From Ophiobolus disseminans (Eukaryota; Ascomycota; Dothideomycetes; Pleosporales; Phaeosphaeriaceae): a DNA stretch of 24,520 bases. The notes under the pieces were generated by a model. That model ran no database searches and was not told the origin of the DNA. It saw only the letters and a program-made list of their open reading frames with translations. The stretch covers positions 16,875 to 41,394 of the forward strand of contig MU006262.1 in assembly GCA_010093685.1 (NCBI GenBank), read 5' to 3'. Made by a program: the position numbers and the translations under genes. This document shows positions 1 to 9,042 of this stretch, piece by piece. Within the stretch, counting starts at the first letter, position 1. Each line of letters begins with the position of its first letter.

Positions 1-2802
1 TCTTGTTGGTGCATCGCTTCCGCCTCGTCGTACTTTCCCTGCCTCTCCAGCACCGACCCAAGCTGGCTGACGCTGGTGAGCGTGTGCGGGTGCTCTCGCC
101 CAAGCGCCTTCTCCCTGATCTCCAACGACAGTCGCAGGAACCCCTCTGCTGTCGTATACTCTCCTAATAGCAACAGATACCATCCCGCCCTCGAAGCGCT
201 CTCCGCTTGCTTCTCTAACCCTTCTCTGTCTTCTGTCGTGTGCTGAACAGCCTCTTTCACGTGCGGCAGTAGTACTTTGCACCGCTCCCACGTCGCGTAG
301 TCCCCACTCGGAAAAGCCGCGCCCAGCGCCTCGATCGACTCCTTCACCCATCGACCGAGCTCGCCCTCCGCCTCCAGCCATCTTCTCATTGACAGCTGTA
401 CAAGCCGGTGCATCGTCAGTGCCTGCGACCCGATCTCTGTCCTCACCAGAGAGAAGCTGAGCAGGCACGCTAGAGCGTCGTTGAAGTCTAGCTGGCTAGC
501 ATTCGCCTGCTGTAGCAGCCAGCGCGGTATCCCTTGCTTATCGTACATACTCATTAGCGCAAGCAGATCTGTAGCCAACGGCTCTGTCGTCTGGATGTGC
601 TTGAACGAGATCTGCCATGTTGCAATTACTGGCTGCCGGATGCTGTGGTCTCGCCGGATGTCTTTCCACTCCTTCCTGCTCAGCAGATGTACCTGGTTGG
701 CCTCGCTCTCGCGGAACAGCTCGAGGTAGGTGGATATGGTCGTGGTAGAGACGCGTGTCTTGATGTACGCTGCAGCGTGTGTGATAGCAAGAGGTATGCC
801 CTCTAGCGCATGCACAAGCGCCTTGGCGTCTCCTCGGCTGGCCTCGTTGAACGGCACCCTGGTGTGCAGCAGTGCCAGCGCCTCGTCTTCGCCCATCGGC
901 TCTACCTGGACGACGTCGCCGTGTCCGCCAATAAGATTGGCGGCTGCTATGTTGTTCCTTGATGTGATCAGGATCGTCCCATGCGCTGCTTGAGGAAGGA
1001 AGCTCTCGAGCGGCTTGCCGTCCTGGTCATCGCCAAAGAAAATGCCGTCGTCGTCGACGTTGTCAAGTATCATCAGCCACTGCCCGCTCCGCGGGTCTGA
1101 CAGCCAGGCATGCACCAGCTGCAGGACGTCTGCCTTTGGGTCTTCCCGCCCGGGCAACAGAAGCTTGTCAGCCATGTCTCTGTATCCTTGGCGGAACCTG
1201 GTGGGATCACTCGCGTGTACCCAGACTACCAGCATGCGCGGCTCCGTCTCCTGGATCCTGTATGCATACTCGATCGCAACCTGCGACTTGCTAGTCTCTA
1301 GTTAGTACTGCTGTCTAAAGCAGGCACGGTGCACTAATACTGACCCAACGCCTCCTAGCCCGACCAGAGCCACGCGCGTGTGTGTTGGCGCGGCTGCTCT
1401 GCGCCCGCTGATCTTGGCGATAATGTCCTCTCGGCCGACGAACAAGTCGTCCTTTGCGAAGGGCACCATAAATAGGGTATTACTAGCTAGGAGCAGCAAC
1501 TTTCTATAAGCGTTTGATCTTGCTCTACTCTGAGGCGATAGTCTTACGTACATGCTGCATCCGCTGCGTCTACTACATCCACCACAACTGCAAGCGGTAG
1601 CTGCAGGCTTTCTAGCTCCTGCCGCGCACACGCTTTCAACACGCCAAAGATAGCGCGGTAGCCCTGGTCGTCTCTGCTGCTGTATCTAGCCATCTGCATG
1701 TGGTTCGCATCAATGCTTTCCACCGTCTCCAGCGCTCGTGGGAGGTCGAGTTTCGAGGAAAAGTCGTCCACCACCTGCAGCTGTCAGTGTTGCGTTGACC
1801 CCTCGCTGGATATGATACAAAGTAGCAGCGCGAAGAACACACCTTCTCGCTCACTCCTTTCATACCGGTAATGCCTTGTGCCTCCTGAAACGAGTGAACC
1901 TTTATAGTCCTGGTAAACACAATCGTTTTGAACTCTTCGTGGATGTTGTCCAGCACCTCGTTGTTGACTTCGAGCGTCTCGAGGATCTTCTTGTTCGAGT
2001 CTTGGAGGGCCAGGCGCGCAAGATTCGAAGCAATCTGGCCCCAGCCCGCGTACGCGCTGCCCCGGTGCGGCGTGCCCAAGAAGACAACGAGCTTTGTCCG
2101 ATCGCGGACCATCTCTGACCGGCGAATGGCCTACCGCAGCGCGTAAGCAGAGCCGCTGTAGTCTTGTGTAAAACTAGGTCCTTACATCTTTCAGGATAAT
2201 GCCACCAAGACTGTGCACTACAAACGCAACCGGTTTCTGCACTGCTATTAGTCACCAACTTCGAGCGACTCAGCAGACAGGCTTGTGTATACCCCATTAT
2301 CGATCTCCCGCTCAAGCCGGACTGACAGATCCCGGCCATGCTGGGAGATACTGTTCTTGTTGTTGGCCTGGAACAGACCGCCAATAACGTCTGCGTTGTA
2401 CCCGTACGTCCATACGCGGGCCTCTGGGATGTCGTGTGCGAGGTACTCTTCGGGCCAGAAGACGGTGAACGGTGATGGTGACGATGGCGCGGGACTAGAG
2501 GAGTGGCCTTGCGCTTCGTCTGTGTCTGTTCCTGAAGACTGACCTGTTCGTCGTTTGAAGAAATGCTTCAGCCCCTTAGACTTCTTGGTCACCTCGCTGC
2601 TACCGTGGCTCGCACCCGCCGTCGTCTCCCACGTCCCTCGAGGGTGACCTCGGAGGCCATGGACAAACACGATACTGCCGACTGTCAGCAGCCCTCCTGC
2701 GGCGCGTGCGAGCGTGCGACATGCTTACTTTAAGTGGAACTGCTCATCGTTCTGCTCGCTGGCGGCCAGCCTTGTGAAGCTGTGCCGGTGCACGGTCGCC
2801 AT
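1..2802 (-). CDS. SesB-type lipase / NB-ARC / TPR STAND receptor (fungal NLR), 3' end outside window
   Basis: Partial, spliced. Exons as read: 2802-2729, 2674-2293, 2236-2186, 2130-1843, 1774-1552, 1486-1345, 1290-1; the six introns are 54-68 bp, all GT-AG, and all junctions keep frame. An in-frame TGA lies just before ATG 2802, so this start is favoured. About 430 of at least 816 residues come from the last exon. Residues ~25-300 are an alpha/beta-hydrolase (DUF676/SesB-like) domain: FVHGLRGHP near its start, the nucleophile elbow VVHSLGG with Ser161, TKLVVFLGTPHRG, then VVDDF (Asp268/269) and DANHM (His290) as likely triad partners. The NB-ARC follows: FVGRED, P-loop GLGGVGKSQ (Lys388), Walker B LMILDNVDD (459-467), ITSR, GIPLA, and MHRLVQ at the MHD position. 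TPR units start near residue 740 and continue off the edge. Family knowledge: ligand sensing by repeats drives oligomerisation and activates the N-terminal effector. Its ligand is unknown. Confidence 0.88.
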
Positions 2803-3053
2803 GGGCGCTGCAGGTCTGTAAGCGCGTCACGTCTAGGGTGCTGCGCAGCGTAGGGGGATCGACTCGCAGCACTCGTCGATGCTGCAGCAGCGCGTGGTTC
2901 GAGAGGAGGGGATGGTGAAGAACATGACTCCAGCTGCGGCGTGGTGGAGGCTGTAGGCGCATCGGGCTCTATCTCAGCCTCACGCACGGCGGCTGCGTTG
3001 CAAGGTAGAGCTGCAGCCGGCACCCCGCCGTGCTAGTCGTCGGCGCGCGCGCG
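2803..3053. other. GC-rich upstream region of the NLR with a small hairpin
   Basis: Open frames on the minus strand here are Ala/Pro/Ser-rich, lack a good start or do not connect in frame to the NLR, so I read this as promoter/5' leader. At 3036-3059 the 6-mers gtcgtc and gacgac flank a 12-base (GC)n run, a potential hairpin close to where repeat A begins. Confidence 0.4.
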
Positions 3054-3595
3054 GACGACAACGCCACATGCCCATCCTATCTATGCTTAGAAAGCTTTCA
3101 GCCACACCTTAGCGCACTGCTCAATGTAGCTTATATTACAGGCCGTTTCTTATGTAAAGCATACTAACGTGCTTAAGAACGACCCCGCTCAGATCGCTTC
3201 GCTGGGAAGTACTGACTAGGGTAGCGGCATTGCTTGAATCACACTTGCATTGCCGCCACAGGGCTGGGGATGGCCTATCAGCGTGTTAGCACGGCTGGAG
3301 GGCTAGATACTACTATATTATGGCTGTATTGAGTCGTCCGGGCTTAGTAGTTGATCTGTGGTAGAGAAGTTCTGCTACGTCGCGAAAAGAGGCCCTCCGC
3401 AAAGCAGGCGCGAAGGCGACGACAACCTAGTATTTTTTTACCAGTAAGCGGTCAGGCGATAGAGGATAAGCCTTTACACGTAATTCAAGCGATGCAGTAC
3501 AATTATTTAGACGTGGCGAGAGGTTTTATTGCTTTGAGGTCTAAGTACCGGTTAATTTTCTCGTTACGGAGTGGTTCTCGCTACGTAGTGGGGGA
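3054..3595 (+). repeat. Dispersed repeat copy A, ending in a 36-bp transposon terminal repeat
   Basis: About 540 bp recur in diverged form at 12211-12729 (copy B), and the left ~130 bp recur at 22027-22182 (copy C). Shared landmarks in order are ggacgacaa, agctttcagccaca, a gccgccacagggctg block, an A/T-rich tail, and the terminal segment 3560-3595, which is the inverted form of the left terminus of the Fot1-like elements at 3600 and 16399. No coding capacity is seen. I could not find a matching left terminus, so this is either the right end of a larger element or a non-autonomous relative with a lost left end. Confidence 0.7.
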
Positions 3596-3635
3596 TATAT
3601 CCCCCACTACGTAGCGAGAACCACTCCGTAGCGAG
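3560..3635. repeat. 76-bp near-perfect palindrome: two 36-bp terminal repeats head to head around TATA
   Basis: The left arm 3560-3595 (right end of repeat A) and the right arm 3600-3635 (left end of the Fot1-like element) are inverse copies with one mismatch (base 3564 against 3631). The centre is TATA at 3596-3599, as if each element brought its own TA target duplication. Related termini are at 12694-12729, 16399-16434 and, degenerate, 6408-6443. Confidence 0.9.
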
Positions 3636-4165
3636 ATGACTACACATATTAATCATCCTAAGTCTCTCCTACGCATGTAGATGAAGATAAAGCTAGTGCA
3701 CTAGGTATATCTAGCTATTTCTGCACCTAATGCCGGTATCTGAATACAAAAATACCGTCTCGTTGATAGCGCTGTCGAACGTTTCGTCATGACCTCCAGA
3801 TCTGCTCTAACCATGTTACCCGTGTTCAACAACGACTATCGACACAACTCTCGATTTCGGAGCTATATTATGCTAGCGCTGCTATAGGAGAATCAACAAT
3901 CAAGATTTGAAGTCGATTACCGCTCAGGGTTGTGTCTTCCGGGAGTTTCGCCGATCGGAAAGAGGGGTTCGCAATTTTTCAACTTAGCGTGCTCCTCTAG
4001 CGCTCCCCGATATGCATTAGCGGCCGTGTAACTTACTGTATCGAATTCTGCCACTCACACGTGCCATGTTGCGCATTAAAATCTGTTTGTTTAGTTTGTC
4101 TAGTTTGGTCTGTTTGTCTAACCCGTAAATAGCAATGTGTCTGCAACGCATTGCACAGCCTCGCA

Positions 4166-4195
4166 CTGGCACGCGCTGGCACACGCTGGCACACG
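4166..4195 (+). repeat. Three 10-bp tandem units in the transposase 5' leader
   Basis: Three units of ctggcacacg (the first has acgcg) lie ~55 bp before the transposase ATG. Copy 2 does not keep this array. It could be a transposase or host-factor binding array, or simple slippage; the sequence does not decide. Confidence 0.6.
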
Positions 4196-4251
4196 CTGAG
4201 CTGTGTTCCTCTCCCCCTATCCAGAACTAGAACTACAGTGAACTAATCACC

Positions 4252-6102
4252 ATGGATCCAGCCACTCGAGCATTGACCGAAGCACTTCCCGATGGCATAC
4301 CTGACACCCTCGCGGCTCGAGCAGCACATTTCAACGTGCCTCTCTCTACCCTCGGTCATCGCAAACTCGAGCGAGGATCAATACAGGCCAAAGCCCAAAA
4401 ACAGCGGTACCTCACCCCGTACGAAGCGAACGCAGTCGTCGAGTTCGTGCTACAACAGAAGGCCTTCGGAACACCTGTGCGGATGAAACATATAGCTGCG
4501 ATAGCCTTCAGTGCCACTCGCAATCGGCCTCCAGCGGAGAGGCCACTCAAGCCGCCCGGCCCGAACTGGGCTAAGGCATTTGAGAAACACCGTCCAGAGA
4601 TCGTAGCGAAGAAGAACAGGCCGCAGGACTGGAGCCGGCTCAACATCTATGATAAGGTTAAGTATTGGTTTGAGGTAATTGGGCCGGTGCTATATGAGCC
4701 AGATGTCCTTCCAGAGAACGTTTATAATATGGACGAGACTGGCGTTATGCTAAGTATGCTAAATTCCGTGAAAGTCTTAGTTGGTAAGGATGATACACAC
4801 GCTTATAGAGGTGCACGCGTTAAGCGTACCATGGTAACTGCTGTTGAATGTATTTCCGCGGACGGAAGGTGTCTAAACCCCATGATAATCTGGCCCGCTA
4901 AAACCCATCGAGCTAACTGGACTACGTATCCTACCCCTGGTTGGGTCTATGCGCTCTCTGATACTGGATTCACCGACTCTTATATTAGCTTGCAGTGGCT
5001 TAAGCTTGTATTCGATCCCCAAACCAAACAACGCGCTAACAAAAAACCACGCGTACTTATTTGGGATGGTTTCGGAACGCATGAAACCCTGGAGGTCTTG
5101 GAGTTTTGTTTTGAAAACAACATCATCCTTTGCCGTTTGCCCTCCCATACCTCCCACAAGACCCAGCCATGTGATGTTGGGGCCTTCGGGCCCTTGAAGA
5201 CAGCCTATCGCGAACAAGTGGAAAGGATGGAGCTTGGTGGAGTAAACACAGTCGGCAAGCAGCACTTCACTTATCTGTATAGCCCAGCAAGGGAAAAGGC
5301 GTTTACGAAAAGAAACATCCTTGGAGCCTGGAGAGGAAGTGGTTTATTCCCATTCAACCCCGAAAGAGTTCTTGCGGAAATCCCTAAACCCCCGGTGACG
5401 CTAACTATTTTAACTACTGATGAGCCGAGAGTGGATTCTTGTCCGGACTACGAAGCACTGCCTACGCCTGTAACGCCTGTATCTGGAGAGGCTTTAGCGT
5501 CGCTACTTGACAGGATCAAACGGGTTCCTAATGATGAAGTGAGCAGCCAGCACAAGGCGAAGCTCCAACAGAAGGTGGCAAATGCCGCTGAGACGTACCT
5601 TGCCAAAATTGCACTCCTTTACAATCGAAATCAGTTCTTAGCTACGATTAACAACGAAGGAAAAGCTCGCCGAGCAGCCGATCAAAAGGTATTAGGTACA
5701 GCAAAAGTAGCGACCTATGAAGACCTCGAGAAGAAGCGAGCGGAACGCGCTGTGACGGACGCCAAAGAGGCAGAGAAAAAGGCTAAAAAGGCTGCTAAGG
5801 AAGCTAGAAATGTCGAAAGTGCGGCACCAGAGGCAGAAGGTGCTGCTACGGGCTTGAAAAAACGTGGTCGGAAGCGGAAGAGTGCTGCGTCGGAGGCAGG
5901 TGCGGCGACGCCAAAGGCCAAGATGGCGCGCATAAGCCAAGTACAGGTCGCAGAAGGTGGGCAAGATGTAGGTGCCCCGAAGCTATCAGCCAAAACCGCG
6001 GGCAGAGGCAAAGGGCTAGAGCCTCCGTCGTCGACTGCGATACAAGCGGAGGATGGGGTTGCACTAGAATCATGGAGAGCCCCAGTGGCGCGAATGTGGT
6101 AA
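4252..6102 (+). CDS. Fot1/pogo-family transposase (DDE_1), full length
   Basis: 616 aa, uninterrupted. The start ATG sits in an ACCATGG context. The N-terminal ~110 residues hold a predicted helix-turn-helix/CENP-B-type DNA-binding region (early block with RAAHFNVP and HRKLERGS, second block around FVLQQKAFG). The catalytic domain has NMDETG (Asp161), LIWDGFGTH (Asp272) and QPCDVGAFG (Asp308), giving DD35D spacing as expected for pogo/Fot1. The C-terminus is long and basic: a coiled-coil-like Lys/Glu/Ala stretch (~480-525), then KKRGRKRK and PKAKMAR, reading as a nuclear localisation signal and AT-hook-like DNA contact. At 616 aa it is somewhat longer than typical Fot1 transposases, because of this tail. 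All three catalytic Asp are present, so it may be active or able to mobilise non-autonomous relatives such as repeat A/B. Confidence 0.93.
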   Translation: MDPATRALTEALPDGIPDTLAARAAHFNVPLSTLGHRKLERGSIQAKAQKQRYLTPYEANAVVEFVLQQKAFGTPVRMKHIAAIAFSATRNRPPAERPLKPPGPNWAKAFEKHRPEIVAKKNRPQDWSRLNIYDKVKYWFEVIGPVLYEPDVLPENVYNMDETGVMLSMLNSVKVLVGKDDTHAYRGARVKRTMVTAVECISADGRCLNPMIIWPAKTHRANWTTYPTPGWVYALSDTGFTDSYISLQWLKLVFDPQTKQRANKKPRVLIWDGFGTHETLEVLEFCFENNIILCRLPSHTSHKTQPCDVGAFGPLKTAYREQVERMELGGVNTVGKQHFTYLYSPAREKAFTKRNILGAWRGSGLFPFNPERVLAEIPKPPVTLTILTTDEPRVDSCPDYEALPTPVTPVSGEALASLLDRIKRVPNDEVSSQHKAKLQQKVANAAETYLAKIALLYNRNQFLATINNEGKARRAADQKVLGTAKVATYEDLEKKRAERAVTDAKEAEKKAKKAAKEARNVESAAPEAEGAATGLKKRGRKRKSAASEAGAATPKAKMARISQVQVAEGGQDVGAPKLSAKTAGRGKGLEPPSSTAIQAEDGVALESWRAPVARMW

Positions 6103-6407
6103 CAGAGGATAAGGAATGTAATAAAAGTGCGCGACGGAAAGCAGAAATAATTCGAGTCTGCTTTGATGTCCTCCGCTGTTCCTCTCAGGTAATCACCGTG
6201 CCTGCCGTCGTGCTTACTGTCATTCTTTGTGAACTCAGCTGATTTTGCGATAACTTGTGTGGCTCAACACTTTAGCCACACTTGTGTCATTGGCTCCTTG
6301 GCCACGTGCCGTTGTTGCTGAGTCAACCAAAACGCGCAGGTCTCAGGAGCTCCGTCAATCTGGAGCGCAACGAGCATCAACCTACTTCACGATGCAGCAC
6401 AGTAAGA

Positions 6408-6443
6408 TCTCCCAGCACGTAGCGAGAAGTACTCCGTAGCGAG
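6408..6443 (+). repeat. Orphan degenerate copy of the 36-bp left terminal repeat
   Basis: 36 bp matching the left terminus at 3600-3635 with about five differences, in the same (direct) orientation, directly after the apparent right end of copy 1. It is therefore not the right TIR of copy 1. The simplest reading is the start of another family member cut off about 10 bp later by the 6454-7377 element. Confidence 0.65.
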
Positions 6444-6588
6444 AAAAATCATAATGTCAGTCCCGGGGTCACGGGACGCACCCCGAGATGGGACACTTTT
6501 GCACTTCGGAGGTCCGGAACATCTCAATCATAAGTTTATAGACTTGTAGTTGCTGTACACGAATCTATAGCTATTATTCCTTCAGGAG

Positions 6589-6833
6589 CTAGCCTCCGAA
6601 CAGGATCTTCGCAATTTTGGTCGCGTCGTTGATCTTTTCCTCAATGTCATTAGTTGTCCCTTCACCTGAAGACCCCTGTCTAATCGTTGGTTTACACCTC
6701 TATTGCATATTCGGAGGTCTGCAGAGAAAGCGTAAGCAGCCAAGATAGGCTTCCCAGGGCTAAAAGCTACTTTGACATCACCAGCATAGATGCCGAGAGG
6801 TCCGACAAACGGAGAGAACGACGCAGAAAAGCC
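6589..6833 (-). pseudogene. Decayed coding fragment inside the TIR element, family unknown
   Basis: Read on the minus strand from 6833, an open stretch with protein-like composition includes PFVGPLGIYAGDVKVAF and ILAAYAFSADLRIC. A frame change near 6690 gives EGTTNDIEEKINDATKIA and then LFGG before a TAG at 6591-6589. I do not recognise the family. There is no start codon and stops lie upstream, so this is at best a fragment, possibly of a host gene captured by the element. It could also be chance open frame. Confidence 0.3.
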
Positions 6834-6972
6834 TCCCGCTTATGATAGGACACTCTAACTATATTAGGGTGCTGACAGCGCGTTGAAACTGATCTTAGTG
6901 CTCCTCCAGCCAACCAGCTCGAGGTATGATTCACGCTACTCGTATCATAAGCGCGGCACCAGCCGCACTAGG

Positions 6973-7050
6973 AAGCCGCTTCCATCTCAAGTACCGACCA
7001 GGGTGGCAACCATGCATGTATCGGCGTGCGACGATCGCCACAAGGCTGGT
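6973..7050 (+). repeat. Short fragment related to repeat A/B (copy D)
   Basis: The block with gtaccgaccagggtggcaac at 6991-7010 and gatcgccacaaggctgg further on matches the interior of copy B around 12329-12405 over about 75 bp with many differences. It shows that the 924-bp element is composite or that it shares ancestry with the A/B family. Confidence 0.45.
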
Positions 7051-7379
7051 GGTAGCGTCTTACTCCTAGAGCAACATCCAGAAGCCTAAATAAAGGTAGT
7101 CCGTGAATTTAAGAGGATTTGGAGGTCACTACAGCGCTGCACAGCGTGAGCCTCAATCCCAGCATATCAGAAGGCTGCACTGCATCAGGCGGGCAGGTGT
7201 CAACGTTACTGTAATTTTTGTATCTCAAGGGACGCGAGCAATCTATAGTCGGCTTACAACGTCTTGACAGAAGACCGAAGGTAGATCTGATGCGCTTGAA
7301 AGATAAGAGACGCTTTCTCTCTAAGTACTTCATTTTGTCCCACGACAGGGTGTGTCCCGTGACTCAGGGATGGACGTTA

Positions 7380-8003
7380 GATACTTACACTTCAAAGTAG
7401 TAAAAATCTATCCACATCAAGGTATCTGCACTGCACTATTCGTCATAGATGCTAGGGGGTCTCTTGCTACCTATCTAGCACCACCTCTAGCAAAATTACA
7501 AATTTTGTTGTCGCCTTCATGGCCTAAGAAGTCAGAGCCATACTTTCCGACGTAGCGCGGCTCATCCATTGTGACCCTAACACCAGGTCTTTCTCACTTC
7601 TAAACTCGTAATAATGCTACATTAGCAACTTGCACCTTGACTAGCACGCTAATAGGTCTTTCTCAGCCCTATAGCGGATCGAAACAGATAATTCATGCAA
7701 CGTCGCTATGATGATCGGTACCTACTCATCTAAGCGAGATAACCCTAGTCATCCTAAAGCGCACATCTAAGCTGACAAAGCGGAGTGTGTTTGATATGAT
7801 GTAATCCGCGCTAAGCCTATATTAGACTTGCTCTCTAAGAATAGCTATGGCTACTCTGACGTGTCTTTAGTTGCCCCGCACTTGCTATAATAAGTTAGCG
7901 TAGGTCTTGGTAACCAACTCAAGACCAGACCCCACTGCTGAACTAATTTGCCACTTCTCCTCCTCTACTTTAGTCCTAAGTCGACACTCGGGATTTTGTC
8001 ACT
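7380..8003. other. Non-coding region upstream of the gasdermin-like gene
   Basis: No supported gene. Short frames are broken and A/T-rich. The 12-mer aggtctttctca occurs twice (about 7587 and 7652). The last ~100 bp are C/T-rich on the plus strand (ttctcctcctctacttt), typical of a fungal promoter just before a start codon. Confidence 0.5.
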
Positions 8004-8849
8004 ATGCCTGCTAAGAACGCGTTAACCAATATCCCATACACTCTTAACGATGTGAAACTTGGGACTCTTGTCCCTTCAGTTGCAAAACCAAACCAAGACA
8101 CGATGGGCCCAGTCCGCGAACTCAAGGAGGGTTCTGACTACAGATGGCGAGACCAGAGCAATCCAAAATTCGAAATGACAGAAGAAAGGTCAGGTTTTCT
8201 CGCAGCTCATCTTACCCGTTTCTTTTCGGCATCCGCAGCATCCAGCGACGCGACAAGTAACTCCCTCGAGTCGAAGGAATGCAAGATTTATGAGCTCTCT
8301 CAACCGAAGAAGCTTTTCTCGGACCTGGTTGCTGGTGAACCGACCAAAAAATGGCTGTACCGCACGCAGCAGGAAGGCGAAGATATCCACTTCGTTGTTG
8401 GTTACCGAACCTACTTGGACGCAACTGAAGCTAGCGAAGAGACAAAGGACTCGTCTATGGAAACAAAAGCGACAGCCCCAGTTAGTGAGATGGTGGCTGA
8501 TCCGACATCTGCCAGCTCACAGGGAGGCGTTTTGGACACGGATGTTTCCGCTTCCAGAACTCATCACTCGAACATCAAGGCATCCGCAAGCCTACCTGGA
8601 GAGCGTATCTTCGCCATTTCCTTCCGGAAAGTCCGCTTTGATTGGTTTAGTAGTAAAGAAAATCCCGCCAGGTTGGATAAGGATAATACTTGGGTCATCA
8701 CAACAAGAAGAGGCATCGGTCAACACGAAGATTCGATAGAGGTAGGGCTGGAGGACGATATCTCACCTGAAGCAGTCAGCGGGGTTCATGTGAACCTGGG
8801 AGGGCCAGGAGGCGATGAAGACTACGTCACAATAGAAGACGATGATTGA
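8004..8849 (+). CDS. Probable fungal gasdermin-like pore-forming cell-death protein (RCD-1/HET-Q1 type)
   Basis: 281 aa, one exon, ATG in a plausible context. The family call rests on length (HET-Q1-type proteins are ~250-280 aa), the N-terminal pattern KLGTLVPSVAKPNQD (residues 18-32), LTRFFSASAASS (70-81), QPKKLF (100-105), the strand-like HFVVGYRTYLDA (129-140) and RIFAISFRKVRFDWF (201-215), and above all its CHAT-protease neighbour, 193 bp away in convergent orientation. A low-complexity polar insert (~141-198) separates the two strand-rich halves. After Arg236 there is no Lys/Arg, and 14 of the last 40 residues are Asp/Glu, a likely inhibitory tail removed by proteolysis. Known of the family: the freed N-terminal part oligomerises in the plasma membrane and kills the cell. 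I infer the same role here. The alternative is an unassigned fungal protein; a fold prediction would decide. Confidence 0.62.
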   Translation: MPAKNALTNIPYTLNDVKLGTLVPSVAKPNQDTMGPVRELKEGSDYRWRDQSNPKFEMTEERSGFLAAHLTRFFSASAASSDATSNSLESKECKIYELSQPKKLFSDLVAGEPTKKWLYRTQQEGEDIHFVVGYRTYLDATEASEETKDSSMETKATAPVSEMVADPTSASSQGGVLDTDVSASRTHHSNIKASASLPGERIFAISFRKVRFDWFSSKENPARLDKDNTWVITTRRGIGQHEDSIEVGLEDDISPEAVSGVHVNLGGPGGDEDYVTIEDDD

Positions 8850-9042
8850 GATCCGTGGAGCTGTAAGCTATGTGTTGGGTGCATGCGACAGCACCGACAT
8901 CTATCGCGATTTTCTTATCGGCATTTGGCTGGGTTCGTTCTGGTTCTGTGACAGATCATGACCACAAAGTCCACCAATTATGTATTCATGCTCAATACTA
9001 CACATATAGCTAGTGAGACACGGTCAATTATCTGTGAACATT

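Larger units (their letters stand above)
3600..6402 (+). mobile_element. Fot1/pogo-type DNA transposon, copy 1
   Basis: The element begins with the 36-bp terminal repeat after TA and carries a long transposase. Homology with the decayed copy at 16399-18214 runs from this terminus to the cagcacag at ~6402, and both copies stop matching there, so this is the best estimate of the right boundary. The last ~35 bp do not match the inverted left terminus, so the right terminal repeat is missing or unrecognisable in both copies. Near the right end, gtgtggct (6257-6264) and agccacac (6274-6281) form a small hairpin also present in copy 2. Confidence 0.75.
6454..7377. mobile_element. 924-bp TIR element with TA flanks, non-autonomous
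   Basis: The two ends form imperfect inverted repeats of about 40 bp. The left end contains tcacgggacgcacccc at 6469-6484, and the right end, read on the minus strand, contains tcacgggacacaccct at 7363-7347. TA dinucleotides flank it at 6452-6453 and 7378-7379. There is no transposase, so it is a MITE-like or deletion derivative of a Tc1/mariner or pogo-type element. Inside are a decayed coding fragment (minus strand) and a ~75-bp block related to repeat A/B. Confidence 0.6.

Noticed and set aside
481..1305. Several plus-strand open frames
   Set aside because: Antisense shadows of the long, uninterrupted NB-ARC exon read on the minus strand.
2730..3023. Minus-strand Ala/Pro/Ser-rich frames as an N-terminal extension of the NLR
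   Set aside because: Composition is GC-driven, one starts with GTG, they overlap exon 1 in other frames, and an in-frame stop precedes ATG 2802.
4166..4195. CRISPR-like or satellite array
   Set aside because: Only three 10-bp units without spacers; a eukaryotic context.
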